Origin: Zetaproteobacteria bacterium
GTDB taxonomy: Bacteria > Pseudomonadota > Zetaproteobacteria > Mariprofundales > J009
DNA length: 57,761 nucleotides
Reading direction: 5' to 3'
Assembly: GCA_003696765.1 (NCBI GenBank)
Contig: RFFX01000036.1
Span: 1-57,761 of the forward strand
Position numbers and translations under genes: made by a program. Below the pieces are notes generated by a model, which saw only the letters and a program-made list of their open reading frames with translations, was not told the DNA's origin and did no database searches. Position 1 is the stretch's first letter. Every line of letters begins with the position of its first letter. Below are positions 26,301-34,858 of the stretch, piece by piece.

Positions 26301-26936
26301 ATGAGGAACGACCCGCTGCGCCGGCCGCTGCCCGCCATCCTGCTGCTTCTCACCCTCTTCTTCGTCTCCTCGGCCGCGCGCATCGCATGGATCGCCCACC
26401 AGCAGAACCGGCTGGCCCACGATGCGCTGCTACGGCACGACACCCGCCGGGCGATCATCCACTTCGAGCGGTCGATCCACGCCTGGCTGCCGTTCCTCTC
26501 CAACCCCGCATGCACCGAACTGCCGCGCCTGCTCCACCGGATCGAGCGGGAGCGGCCGGAGCTGGCCCTGGAGGGGTGGCGCAGGCTGCGCGGCGCCATC
26601 AAATCGACCCGCAACATCTTCGGCCAACCCAACCGCACGCTGCTCGCCGAGGCCAACCGGCACATCGCCCGCCTGGCGGCGCGTACCGACAAGGAGCATC
26701 GCATGACGCCGCAGGCGATCGAACGGGAGCTGACAGGCCTGCTGGCCAGAGAGCCCAGGGATGTAAACCGGTTCTGGGGAGTGGTGCAGTTCCTGTTGCT
26801 GCTGGCCTGGGTCGGCCTGGGCTGCCGGCTGATCTGGCTCTGGCCGCGGCAAGCGCTCCACCGGCGGATGCGGCTGCTCGCCGCAGCCGTCGGCTGCTGG
26901 ATCGGCTGGCTGGGGGCGCTCTATCTCGCCGGATAA
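26301..26936 (+). CDS. Membrane protein of unknown function with TPR-like core
   Basis: A 211-residue protein with one N-terminal transmembrane segment (PAILLLLTLFFVSSAARIAWI). A helical soluble core follows (HDALLRHDTRRAIIHFERSIHAWLPFL reads as a single TPR-like hairpin), then two C-terminal transmembrane segments (FWGVVQFLLLLAWVGLGCRLIWLW and LLAAAVGCWIGWLGALYLAG). ATG at 26301 lies 5 bp after the permease stop. I do not recognise it. Its position right after the ABC pair suggests an accessory subunit of that exporter. Confidence 0.75.
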   Translation: MRNDPLRRPLPAILLLLTLFFVSSAARIAWIAHQQNRLAHDALLRHDTRRAIIHFERSIHAWLPFLSNPACTELPRLLHRIERERPELALEGWRRLRGAIKSTRNIFGQPNRTLLAEANRHIARLAARTDKEHRMTPQAIERELTGLLAREPRDVNRFWGVVQFLLLLAWVGLGCRLIWLWPRQALHRRMRLLAAAVGCWIGWLGALYLAG

Positions 26937-27006
26937 GCGCCGCGCCCTGCCGCGCCACCCCCTCGCCCCGGCGCTGCTGTTCTGGGGCGGTGCCACCATC
27001 GCCGGA

Positions 27007-28404
27007 GTGGTGCCGCCTTTTTCACGCGATGCGCTCAACAGCCATCTGGTCCTGCCCGGACTGTGGCGGCAGCACGGCCTGTTGTGGCGAGACCCCTGGC
27101 TCGCCTTCACCGCCTATCCGCCGCTGGCCGACCTCCCCTACCTCCTCTTCGCGCACCGCCCCTGGGACATCTTGGCCTCCTGCTGGCATGCCACAGGCGC
27201 CCTGGCCACCCTGCTGCTGCTGGATCGGTCGATGCGCAACACCGGCGCCTCCGACGGCGCACGCCGCTGGACCGCGCTGCTCTGGTCGACCATGCCGACC
27301 GTCGTCGCACTCTGCGGTTGGGCCTACGTCGACCTCTGGCTCTGCGCCGCCACCGCAGCGGCCGTCGCCGTGATCACCAGACCAACCATCCGCGCAATGG
27401 ATGGCTGGTGGCTGGGGCTGGCGCTCGGCGCCGCACTGCTGATCAAGTACAACGCAGCCGCCGTCGCCATCGCGGCATGGCTCGGCATCGGCTGGCGGCT
27501 GGCCCCCGATCCCCGACTGCTTTGGGCCGTCGTCTGGCGCGCCTTGCTCACCCCGATGCTGCTGGCCGGCTGGTGGTATGCCGTCAACCTGCTGCAATTG
27601 GGCGGCCCGTTCTATCCGTTGGGGGTGGCAAATCCACCTGCGATCGGCCCGGTGGCGTTCCGGGAGCTGGCCTACCACGAACCCCATTGGTGGGCGCTGC
27701 TCGCCCCGCTGCGCGCCTTCTTCTACGGGGAGACCAACAACCCCCGGCTGTTCGACGGCATGCTCACCCCGCTGCCGCTAGTCGCCCTCTTCGGCTGGAG
27801 GCTGCGCGACCGACGCATGCAGGCCCTCGCGCTGGCGGCCCTCTGCTACCTCGCCTTCGCCGTCACCACCGCCATCCGCGCCCGCTACCTGCTGCCGGCG
27901 ACCCTATTCATGCTGCCGCCGGCGATGCAGCTGCTCGAGGAGTCACCCAAGAGATGGATGCGGGTGTTGCTGCCCGCCGCTTCGCTGGCATGGTCGCTGG
28001 CCGTCGATGGGCGCTACCTGATGTGGCTGGCACCATGGGATTACTGGCTGCACGGCCGCGACACCTTCCTCGCCCGCCACCTGCCCGACTACCCGCTGCA
28101 GAGATGGGCGGCCAGACACCTGCCGCGAAACGCCCGCCTGCTGCTCATCCTGACCGGGGGCCGAGGCTATTACCTGCAACGCGACTTCCGCTTCCGCATG
28201 GGAGACGAGGGATCCCCACCGACGGCAGCGGAGATCCGCTCCTTCGACTACCTGCTCATCCGGCAGAAGAGCGCCGATCGACTCTACGACGGCAACCCAA
28301 ACTGGCGGCGGTTGCGTCAACGCCTCTGCCCGGTGGCCCGAAGCGGCAGGTTCACATTGTGGCGCAACCGGCCTTGCTCCGACAAGGAGCGGCCGGAAGC
28401 ATGA
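27007..28404 (+). CDS. GT-C membrane protein (glycosyltransferase 39-like), start uncertain
   Basis: A 465-residue polytopic protein beginning VPPFSRDALNSHLVLPGLW, the first-loop motif of PMT_2/ArnT-like lipid-linked-sugar transferases with its acidic residue. Several transmembrane segments and a soluble C-terminus follow. GTG at 27007 (or 27010) is the first ordinary start codon. The same frame stays open upstream and encodes a hydrophobic stretch (HPLAPALLFWGGATIAGVV) that looks like the missing first transmembrane helix, with only CTG codons (26947, 26974, 26977) as starts. The true start may therefore be non-canonical. It overlaps the next gene by 4 bp. Confidence 0.75.
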   Translation: MVPPFSRDALNSHLVLPGLWRQHGLLWRDPWLAFTAYPPLADLPYLLFAHRPWDILASCWHATGALATLLLLDRSMRNTGASDGARRWTALLWSTMPTVVALCGWAYVDLWLCAATAAAVAVITRPTIRAMDGWWLGLALGAALLIKYNAAAVAIAAWLGIGWRLAPDPRLLWAVVWRALLTPMLLAGWWYAVNLLQLGGPFYPLGVANPPAIGPVAFRELAYHEPHWWALLAPLRAFFYGETNNPRLFDGMLTPLPLVALFGWRLRDRRMQALALAALCYLAFAVTTAIRARYLLPATLFMLPPAMQLLEESPKRWMRVLLPAASLAWSLAVDGRYLMWLAPWDYWLHGRDTFLARHLPDYPLQRWAARHLPRNARLLLILTGGRGYYLQRDFRFRMGDEGSPPTAAEIRSFDYLLIRQKSADRLYDGNPNWRRLRQRLCPVARSGRFTLWRNRPCSDKERPEA

Positions 28405-29633
28405 GCAGACTCCGCATCCTGCTCTTCACCCACGCCATCGCCCGCCACGCCGACGACCATCCTCAGTTCATCAACGAGCTGGCGTTGGCCTGGCAGCGGG
28501 CGGGGCACGAGGTGGAGATCCTCACCGCCTCGCACCACTCGATCGACCGGCAGCGGCTCGATCCACGCCTGCGGGTGACGCTCTACCGCTACGCCCCGAA
28601 GCGACTGGAACGGCTGGGCTACGGCGAATCGTTGCGTGAGGACCGACGGCTGGACCGTGCCGCACCACTTCTGGCCCCGCTGCTCTTCCTCGCCGGAACG
28701 GCAGCCCTCCGACGAAAAATAGGCTCCATGCGGCCGGATCTCATCCACGTACACTGGGCGCTGCCCAACGGCCCGATGGCCGCACTGGCCACCATCGGAA
28801 CGGGGGTTCCCTACATCCTCTCCTTTCCCGGGTCGGATGTCACCGTAATACGCGCCCATCCGCTGTTGACGGCGATCGGGCGCTGGTGCTGCGCCCGCGC
28901 CTGCGCCCTGACCACCAACAGCCACGATCTGCGCGATGCGGTGGCCGCCTGCGGTGTACCGGCCGCGCGATTCCATTTCGTCCTCTACGGATCGGACGAA
29001 GAGATCGTTCCACGCGACGACGACTGCATCGCCCGCATCTGCACCCGATTCGGCATCGACCGCTCCACCACGTTGGTCCTTGCAGTCGGCAGGATGGTGC
29101 CCAAGAAAGGATTCCGCTACCTGATCGAAGCGCTCCCCAGAATCGACCGCCTGCTGGGAAGAACCGCACCCTGCACCCTGCTCCTGGTCGGGGAGGGACC
29201 TCTGCGGGAGGAGCTGCAGCGGCTGGCCGAACGACTGGGCGTGCGGGAACGGGTCATCTTCGCCGGCAAGGTTGCATATCGCCAACTTCCGCAGTGGTAT
29301 TGGCTGGCCGACATCCTCGCCATGCCGGCGGTGCGGGAACCGGCCGACGGCCTCAATGTCGTGGTGGTCGAGGCGATGAAGTATGCCCTTCCCGTTGCGG
29401 CCACCGATGTCGGCGGCAACGAGCTGGTGGTCCGTGACGGAGAAAACGGGCGCCTCTGTCCGGAGCGGGATCCCGACGGACTGGCACGCTGTCTGGCCGA
29501 GCTGATCGAGGATCCGGAGCGGCGCACGAGGATGGGGGCGGCAGGCCGGCGCATCTTCCGCCAGATCGCCTCATGGGACCGGATCGTGGAACAGTACGAA
29601 CGGCTCTTCCGCACCGCCGCCCGCCGGAGATGA
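28401..29633 (+). CDS. Glycosyltransferase family 4
   Basis: A 410-residue GT-B enzyme. The N-domain includes HPQFINELALAWQRAGHEVEIL and DLIHVHWALPNGPMAALA, typical of WcaL/AmsK-type transferases of exopolysaccharide operons. The C-domain has VLAVGRMVPKKGFRYLIEAL and MPAVREPADGLNVVVVEAMKYALPVAATDVGGNELV, holding the E-x7-E-like motif. It overlaps both neighbours by 4 bp (ATGA), inside a long translationally coupled operon. The sugar is unknown. Confidence 0.9.
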   Translation: MSRLRILLFTHAIARHADDHPQFINELALAWQRAGHEVEILTASHHSIDRQRLDPRLRVTLYRYAPKRLERLGYGESLREDRRLDRAAPLLAPLLFLAGTAALRRKIGSMRPDLIHVHWALPNGPMAALATIGTGVPYILSFPGSDVTVIRAHPLLTAIGRWCCARACALTTNSHDLRDAVAACGVPAARFHFVLYGSDEEIVPRDDDCIARICTRFGIDRSTTLVLAVGRMVPKKGFRYLIEALPRIDRLLGRTAPCTLLLVGEGPLREELQRLAERLGVRERVIFAGKVAYRQLPQWYWLADILAMPAVREPADGLNVVVVEAMKYALPVAATDVGGNELVVRDGENGRLCPERDPDGLARCLAELIEDPERRTRMGAAGRRIFRQIASWDRIVEQYERLFRTAARRR

Positions 29634-30067
29634 AGATGGATGCGATCGTGGTACGCAACAGCGGATACATCCGGCTGAAGCAGATCACCGACGGCCGGGA
29701 CGGCCGCCTCTGCATCATGGAGGCCCTGCGTGACATCCCCTTCGCCGTCAAGCGGGTCTACTACATCAACCATCTCGAGAACCGGGTCAGCATCCGGGGG
29801 GAGCACGCCCACAAGCAGTTGCAGCAGGCCATCTTCTGCCTGCAAGGAAGCTTCCTCCTGCGCCTCGACGACGGCACCAGACGGCAAGAGATCCTGATGA
29901 ACCGCGACGACCTCGGAGTCCTTCTCGGCCCGGGGCTGTGGCACACCATGACCGGATTCTCCCCCGGATGCATCCTGCTCGTCGTCGCATCCGACTATTA
30001 CGACGAAGCGGACTACATACGGGACTACGAGGAGTTCCTGCGCTTCGTCGGGACGGAGAGGGCATGA
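29630..30067 (+). CDS. dTDP-4-oxo-6-deoxyhexose 3,4-ketoisomerase-like cupin (FdtA/QdtA family)
   Basis: A 145-residue single-domain cupin of the WxcM/FdtA/QdtA group. Recognisable parts are PFAVKRVYYINHLENRVSIRGEHAHKQLQQAIFCLQGSF, with the metal- or substrate-facing histidines in RGEHAHKQ, and LGPGLWHTM. These enzymes move the keto group of dTDP-4-keto-6-deoxyglucose from C4 to C3. The next gene is a DegT-type aminotransferase overlapping by 4 bp, the classical partner that makes a 3-amino-3,6-dideoxyhexose. ATG at 29630 (ATGA with the upstream stop) or 29636 is the start. Stereochemistry (galacto or gluco) cannot be read. Confidence 0.85.
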   Translation: MKMDAIVVRNSGYIRLKQITDGRDGRLCIMEALRDIPFAVKRVYYINHLENRVSIRGEHAHKQLQQAIFCLQGSFLLRLDDGTRRQEILMNRDDLGVLLGPGLWHTMTGFSPGCILLVVASDYYDEADYIRDYEEFLRFVGTERA

Positions 30068-31158
30068 TCCCGTTCACCGATTGTCGCTGCCATCCGGAAG
30101 CGCTGCGCCGGCAGATCGACGCCGCGATCGCACGCGTGCTGGAGCGCGGCCGTTACATCCTGGGGGAGGAGGTGGCTACGTTCGAGCAGGCCTTCGCCCG
30201 ATATCTCGGATCCCGTTTCTGCATTGGTGTCGCATCGGGAACCGACGCCATCACCCTGGCCCTGATGGCACTGCAGATCGGTGACGGCGCGGAGGTGATC
30301 ACCACCGCGTTGACCGCATACCCTACCATCACCGGCATCGAACGCGCCGGGGCTCGACCGGTGGTGGTGGATGTCGACCCCCACGACGGGCTGATCGACC
30401 CGCAGGCCGTCGCCGATGCGATCACGCCACGTACCGAGGCGATCGTCGCCGTCCACCTCTACGGCAAATGTTGCGCCATGGAGCCGTTGCAGGCCATCGC
30501 CCGACGCCACGGCCTCGCCCTAATCGAGGATTGCGCCCAGGCCGTCGGAGCGACCCTCGATCGGCACAAAGCCGGCACCATGGGGGAGATCGGCTGCTTC
30601 TCCTTCTACCCGACCAAGAACCTCGGTGCCATCGGCGACGGCGGCGCGGTCGTCACCGACTCGGAGAAGCTGGCGGAGCGGTTGCGTATGCTGCGCAACT
30701 ATGGACAGAGCGACCGCTACCACCACCGGATCCCCGGCCTCAACAGCCGGCTCGACGAGCTGCAGGCGGCGATCCTGCACGCCAAACTACCGTGGCTCGA
30801 TGAGTGGAACAGACGCAGACGGGAGATCGCCGCCACCTATATGCGAAGGCTTCCCCCATCCATCATCCCTCTGGCTGCGCCAACCGACCACGGCCACGTC
30901 CATCACCTCTTCGTCGTCCGTACCCGACGGAGGGAGCAGTTCATGGAACGGATGGCGCAGCAAGGGATCGCAACACTGATCCACTACCCGGTGCCCGCCC
31001 ACCGCCAACCGGCGATGGCCAGGCACCATCCCCTCCCGCCACGGCTGCCCCATGCCGAGCAACTCGCCGATGAGGTGGTCAGCCTGCCCCTCCACCCTCT
31101 GCTGAAGGACGAGACGGTCGAAACCATCATCGAGGCTGCGGCCGCGGCCATACCATGA
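30064..31158 (+). CDS. DegT/DnrJ/EryC1/StrS sugar aminotransferase
   Basis: A 364-residue PLP enzyme of the nucleotide-sugar aminotransferase family. It has GRYILGEEVATFEQAFARYLG at the N-terminus, GVASGTDAITLALMAL for the phosphate site, and IEDCAQAVGA with the PLP-contacting aspartate. CFSFYPTKNLGAIGDGGAVVT holds the Schiff-base lysine (PTKN). Paired with the ketoisomerase just upstream, it should transaminate a dTDP-3-keto-6-deoxyhexose as FdtB/QdtB do. No matching N-acetyltransferase follows directly. It overlaps the downstream GT2 by 4 bp. Confidence 0.92.
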   Translation: MIPFTDCRCHPEALRRQIDAAIARVLERGRYILGEEVATFEQAFARYLGSRFCIGVASGTDAITLALMALQIGDGAEVITTALTAYPTITGIERAGARPVVVDVDPHDGLIDPQAVADAITPRTEAIVAVHLYGKCCAMEPLQAIARRHGLALIEDCAQAVGATLDRHKAGTMGEIGCFSFYPTKNLGAIGDGGAVVTDSEKLAERLRMLRNYGQSDRYHHRIPGLNSRLDELQAAILHAKLPWLDEWNRRRREIAATYMRRLPPSIIPLAAPTDHGHVHHLFVVRTRRREQFMERMAQQGIATLIHYPVPAHRQPAMARHHPLPPRLPHAEQLADEVVSLPLHPLLKDETVETIIEAAAAAIP

Positions 31159-32033
31159 CCTCCCACCCATCGTCCGAGACCCCACCCGAGCTGACCATCG
31201 TCATCCCCGTCTTCAACGAGGCCGGGGCGATCGGCCAGGTAGTCCGCAAGGTACGCACACTCCACCCGGAAGCAGAACTCCTGGTGATCGACGACGGATC
31301 CGACGACGCCAGCGGCACCATCGCAGAGCAGGCCGGGGCCACGCGAGTCATCCGCCACCCCTACAACAAGGGCAACGGCGCAGCGATCAAGCGGGGCATT
31401 CACGAAGCGCGCGGCGCGATCGTGGTGTTGATGGACGGCGACGGCCAGCACGATCCGGCGGACATCGCCCGCATGATCGAACACTTCCCCGAATACGACA
31501 TGGTGGTCGGGGCGAGGGGGCGGGAAGGTCAGGCCGGCTGGCATCGCGCGTTGGCCAACCGGATCTACAACGGGCTGGCCAGCTACATGACCGACTTTCC
31601 CATCGAGGATCTGACCAGCGGCTTCCGCGCCTTCAAGCGGGAGATGATCCTCCCCTACCTCCACCTCTTCCCCAACGGCTTCTCCTACCCGACCACCTCG
31701 ACCATGGCCATGCTCAAGGCGGGCGCCAACCTGAAATACATCCCGATCCGGACCGCCCCCCGCATCGGCAACAGCAAGATCCGGCTGCTGCACGACGGCT
31801 CCCGCTTCTTTCTGATCCTGATGAAACTGGTCACCCTCTTCTCGCCGATGCGCATCTTCCTGCCGGTCTCCGCCCTCTTCGGCAGCATGGGGGCGACCTA
31901 CTCCATCTACACCCTCTCGCACGGCCGCTTCACCAACATGGCCGCCCTGCTGCTGATCGTGGCGGTGCTGGTCTTCCTGATGGGATTGATCGCGGAGCAA
32001 CTGGCCGCAATCCACACCCAGGGCCGACGATGA
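31155..32033 (+). CDS. DPM1-like glycosyltransferase family 2
   Basis: A 292-residue GT2 enzyme resembling polyprenyl-phosphate mannose/glucose synthases: TIVIPVFNEAGAIGQVVRKV, VIDDGSDDASGT, NKGNGAAIKRGI and MDGDGQHDP. Two C-terminal transmembrane segments (MRIFLPVSALFGSMGATYSIY and MAALLLIVAVLVFLMGLIAEQ) anchor it. Such enzymes make lipid-phosphate sugars, the donors used by GT-C proteins such as the DUF2723 and GT39-like proteins in this operon. This is a plausible functional link, not a demonstrated one. Confidence 0.88.
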   Translation: MTSHPSSETPPELTIVIPVFNEAGAIGQVVRKVRTLHPEAELLVIDDGSDDASGTIAEQAGATRVIRHPYNKGNGAAIKRGIHEARGAIVVLMDGDGQHDPADIARMIEHFPEYDMVVGARGREGQAGWHRALANRIYNGLASYMTDFPIEDLTSGFRAFKREMILPYLHLFPNGFSYPTTSTMAMLKAGANLKYIPIRTAPRIGNSKIRLLHDGSRFFLILMKLVTLFSPMRIFLPVSALFGSMGATYSIYTLSHGRFTNMAALLLIVAVLVFLMGLIAEQLAAIHTQGRR

Positions 32034-33025
32034 GACGCGCTTCCTCCCGCCTCGCCCCCTTCATCATGCTGGCCGCAGCCCTCTGGCTCGGCGGGATGTT
32101 GTGGGAATCGGCGGAGACAATCACCGATCTCTTCCGGACCATCCGTCCGGAACGGCTGGCGACCGCAACGGTGCTGATCCTGCTCTCCCTGCTGACCAAC
32201 GGCCTCATCTATGCGTTGATCCTGCGCCATGCCTCAGGTGTGCGCATCCCCTTCTCCCGGGTCCTGCGGATCTACTTCCCCTCACAGATCGCCAAATATC
32301 TACCGGGCAAGGTGTGGGGCATCATCTATCCGGCGGAACGGATGGCCGCCTCCGTACATCCCCTCCACACCTGGCAGGCCAATGTCGAGGCCATCTTCTG
32401 GTCGATGGCCCAGGCCGTGATGGTCACCGTCTGGCTGATCTCCTGGCAATGGGGGGGCGGCATCGGCCTGCTCGCCGGCATCGGCACCCTCTGCGCTCTG
32501 TTGGTTCCCGCCATACGCCGTGGATGGGTGGCCCGTACCATCACCGGCATCACCGGCCGTCTCTTTCCCGGCATCACCGGCCGGGCAGGCACCCCGACCG
32601 GCAAGGGGTCGATGTGCCTGTTGATCCTGCTGCTGCTCGATACAGTGCTCTACATCACAGCCTGGCGAAACATGCTCCCTGCCGGAAGCGACCTCGGCGA
32701 GGCCTGGACGATGGCATCGGCCTATCTACTGGCGTGGAGCGCCGGTGTCCTCGTCTTCATCGTGCCCAACGGCGCCTTCGTGCGGGAGGCGGGCTTCGTC
32801 GCCGTCGGCACCCTCTTCGGCGCGCCGCGCGACCAGCTGCTCTTCTATGCGGCCCTCGCCCGCGCCCTCTTCATGGCCGCAGACATCGCCGCCGCACTGC
32901 TCGCGCTCGCCGCAGCCAGGATCATACCCGCGACAAGCCCTACCCCCGTTCCGCACGAACGGAGCTTGTCGGAGCGCCCTGCCATCTCCGCGCAAGAGCA
33001 CCGACCATCGCCGCCCGCCACCTGA
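32030..33025 (+). CDS. YbhN/AglD-type membrane protein (lysylphosphatidylglycerol synthase TM family)
   Basis: A 331-residue protein with about eight transmembrane segments and the family motif RIYFPSQIAKYLPGKVWGII. The N-terminal hydrophobic helix is FIMLAAALWLGGMLW, and the later block FIVPNGAFVREAGFVAVG corresponds to the conserved P-x-G-x-G-x-R/E region. Members include YbhN, AglD-associated and MprF N-terminal domains and are thought to move lipid-linked substrates. It is the last gene of the plus-strand operon and overlaps the GT2 by 4 bp. Repeat copy H follows. Confidence 0.82.
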   Translation: MRRASSRLAPFIMLAAALWLGGMLWESAETITDLFRTIRPERLATATVLILLSLLTNGLIYALILRHASGVRIPFSRVLRIYFPSQIAKYLPGKVWGIIYPAERMAASVHPLHTWQANVEAIFWSMAQAVMVTVWLISWQWGGGIGLLAGIGTLCALLVPAIRRGWVARTITGITGRLFPGITGRAGTPTGKGSMCLLILLLLDTVLYITAWRNMLPAGSDLGEAWTMASAYLLAWSAGVLVFIVPNGAFVREAGFVAVGTLFGAPRDQLLFYAALARALFMAADIAAALLALAAARIIPATSPTPVPHERSLSERPAISAQEHRPSPPAT

Positions 33026-33083
33026 TGGCGGATCGAACGCCGGCCTCTGCGCCATCCGCCCAAATTCCCTCCACAGACAGATC

Positions 33084-33220
33084 ATCGTGTCATCGTGGCC
33101 ATGGACGACCGCGCAAAACGGGGGCTTGCACAGGCAAGCGACGGTTTTGTAGGGCGATCGAAGGCCGCGCTCTTCGATCGCGTCAAGCAACAAGTCCATG
33201 GACGGCGCCTTGCGGTCTGA
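33084..33220 (-). repeat. Five-hairpin repeat, copy H between convergent genes
   Basis: Inverted order. M4 has GTGGCC..GACCGC and M3 has CAAAAC/GTTTTG outer with GCTTGC/GCAAGC inner. M2 is perfect (GCGATCGAAG/CTTCGATCGC), and M1 is partly decayed (GCAACAAGTCC..GCCTTGC). M5 is poorly kept. The M2 and M3 arms differ from copies D and F in both strands of each stem. It ends right at the stop of the minus-strand GT39-like gene. Confidence 0.85.
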
Positions 33221-34858
33221 TCACGGATCGGTTTGCCGCATCCACACCTCGATCGTCGGGGTAAACTGCCGCAAATCATAGGCGGTGAACGGTGGCAGAA
33301 AGCCAAGACCGATCATCGGGGAAGCAAATCGGGCCAAAGGCTGCGGCGACAGCTCCGAAGCCAGCCTGTGCCAAGCGCGCGCCTCCCGCCGATCGGGGTA
33401 GGAGGCACCCAGGCGCTCGATTTCGGCATACTGCTCGCGATTCACCACCAGAAATCGCCACCCTTCGTCGCCCAACAGATCGGACCAGCGGAAGACCAGA
33501 TGCCACCGATGGATCGATGCCGGCACCGGCAAGGTGTAGAGATCCCCGCGATACTCCCGTTTGCCCGCGATCTCACTGCCGCGCGGCAGATGTTCCACCA
33601 GCCAGAGGGCCGCCCGATCCTGCGGGGCCGGCAAGAGCAGCGCTCTGCTGTAGGCCACATCCGGCACCAGACTTCCCCCGATCGACAGCACCAGCAACAG
33701 CAAGGCCCATCCCCTGGTGCGGACTCCACCGCCCCACCTCCGCCAACAACGCCGCAGACCGGCGGCAGCCAACACAGCCAGAAGAGGAAGCAACGGTACG
33801 GTGTAACGTACCATCACCCATCCCGCCCCCGCCAGCAGGACACCGTAGGCAACGATCACCCCCCACAACGCCAAATCCTCCCTCCTGCGGAACAAGAGAG
33901 CGCAACAGAGCCCTGGCAGCACGAGCAACAGCAGCGGATATCCTACCGCCTGGGGAAGAATCCATGTCGCATATTGCCACCATACCGGACCACGGCCGAG
34001 CGCCTGCACGATCGGCTCGGACTGGTAGCCCCACTGTACCCTGAGCCCAGCGAGGAAATCGCTGAAATGGAGCAGCGTATGCGGGGATGCGATCAGATAG
34101 CCCGCCACACTCCAACCCATCGCCCGCCACACCATCGCCCTGCCGTCCCTGCTCCACAAACCGGTACTGCTCTGACGACGCAGCATGACCAGATAACCGA
34201 CGGCCAACACCGCTCCGGGGAAACGGGTGGCAACGGTCGCACCGAGCAGCAGGCCGGCAAACACAAGGTTCTTGTGCAACGCCCCGATCCCGCAGCCGAT
34301 ACGGGCCATCAACCAGAGATTGAGCGCAAACTCCAGTGCAAACAGGGTATCGGGCCGCACCCGTTGGGCCCAGAAGAGATGACCGGGCATCACCGCCACC
34401 ATCGCCACTGCCAGCAGGGCCGTCCGACGACCGTACAACACGGACGCCGCGACGAAGGTGACCAACAAGGAGGCGATGCTGCAACAGAGCATCACCAGAC
34501 GCGCCACCACGATGTGACCGCGCATCGTCGCCATCCCCAGTTGATCCGCCAACAGGTTGCAGCCGTGGAGGAAGCTGTAGAACAGCGTCCCCCCATAGAT
34601 GAAATGTTTGGCGATCAGCCGTCCGTCGAAGAGCCACTCGGCCCAGGCAAGCAGCGCCGCCTCATCCGGGTGGAGGGAAAAGCCGGGATGCAGCCCGTTG
34701 GGCAATCCCCAGAACAACGCCACCGAGCGCAACACCAACGCCACGACCACGACCAGAGCGAGCCAGAGCAGAATCCCATCCCGCCGCCCACAGGGTGGAC
34801 GGTTCCGCGCATGCGCACCGGCTACGGAGACGACCGTCGCACCACCTCCCCGCGTCAC
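33221..34858 (-). CDS. GT39/ArnT-like membrane glycosyltransferase
   Basis: A 545-residue GT-C protein with about ten transmembrane helices. The first periplasmic loop has FSLHPDEAALLAWAEWLFDG, whose D-E pair is the catalytic pair in PMT_2-type enzymes, followed by FIYGGTLFYSFLH. The C-terminal 130 residues are a soluble periplasmic domain. I placed the start at GTG 34858 because it overlaps the FkbM gene stop (GTGA), and because the longer upstream reading would run through that gene. It probably transfers a sugar from a lipid carrier to a surface molecule. Confidence 0.83.
   Translation of the reverse strand: MTRGGGATVVSVAGAHARNRPPCGRRDGILLWLALVVVVALVLRSVALFWGLPNGLHPGFSLHPDEAALLAWAEWLFDGRLIAKHFIYGGTLFYSFLHGCNLLADQLGMATMRGHIVVARLVMLCCSIASLLVTFVAASVLYGRRTALLAVAMVAVMPGHLFWAQRVRPDTLFALEFALNLWLMARIGCGIGALHKNLVFAGLLLGATVATRFPGAVLAVGYLVMLRRQSSTGLWSRDGRAMVWRAMGWSVAGYLIASPHTLLHFSDFLAGLRVQWGYQSEPIVQALGRGPVWWQYATWILPQAVGYPLLLLVLPGLCCALLFRRREDLALWGVIVAYGVLLAGAGWVMVRYTVPLLPLLAVLAAAGLRRCWRRWGGGVRTRGWALLLLVLSIGGSLVPDVAYSRALLLPAPQDRAALWLVEHLPRGSEIAGKREYRGDLYTLPVPASIHRWHLVFRWSDLLGDEGWRFLVVNREQYAEIERLGASYPDRREARAWHRLASELSPQPLARFASPMIGLGFLPPFTAYDLRQFTPTIEVWMRQTDP

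Noticed and set aside
33049-33199. Short peptides with recurring endings such as LFDRRQAK or [10 protein letters not shown]
   Set aside because: They recur at each repeat copy because the repeat itself is open in several frames; they are not a gene family.
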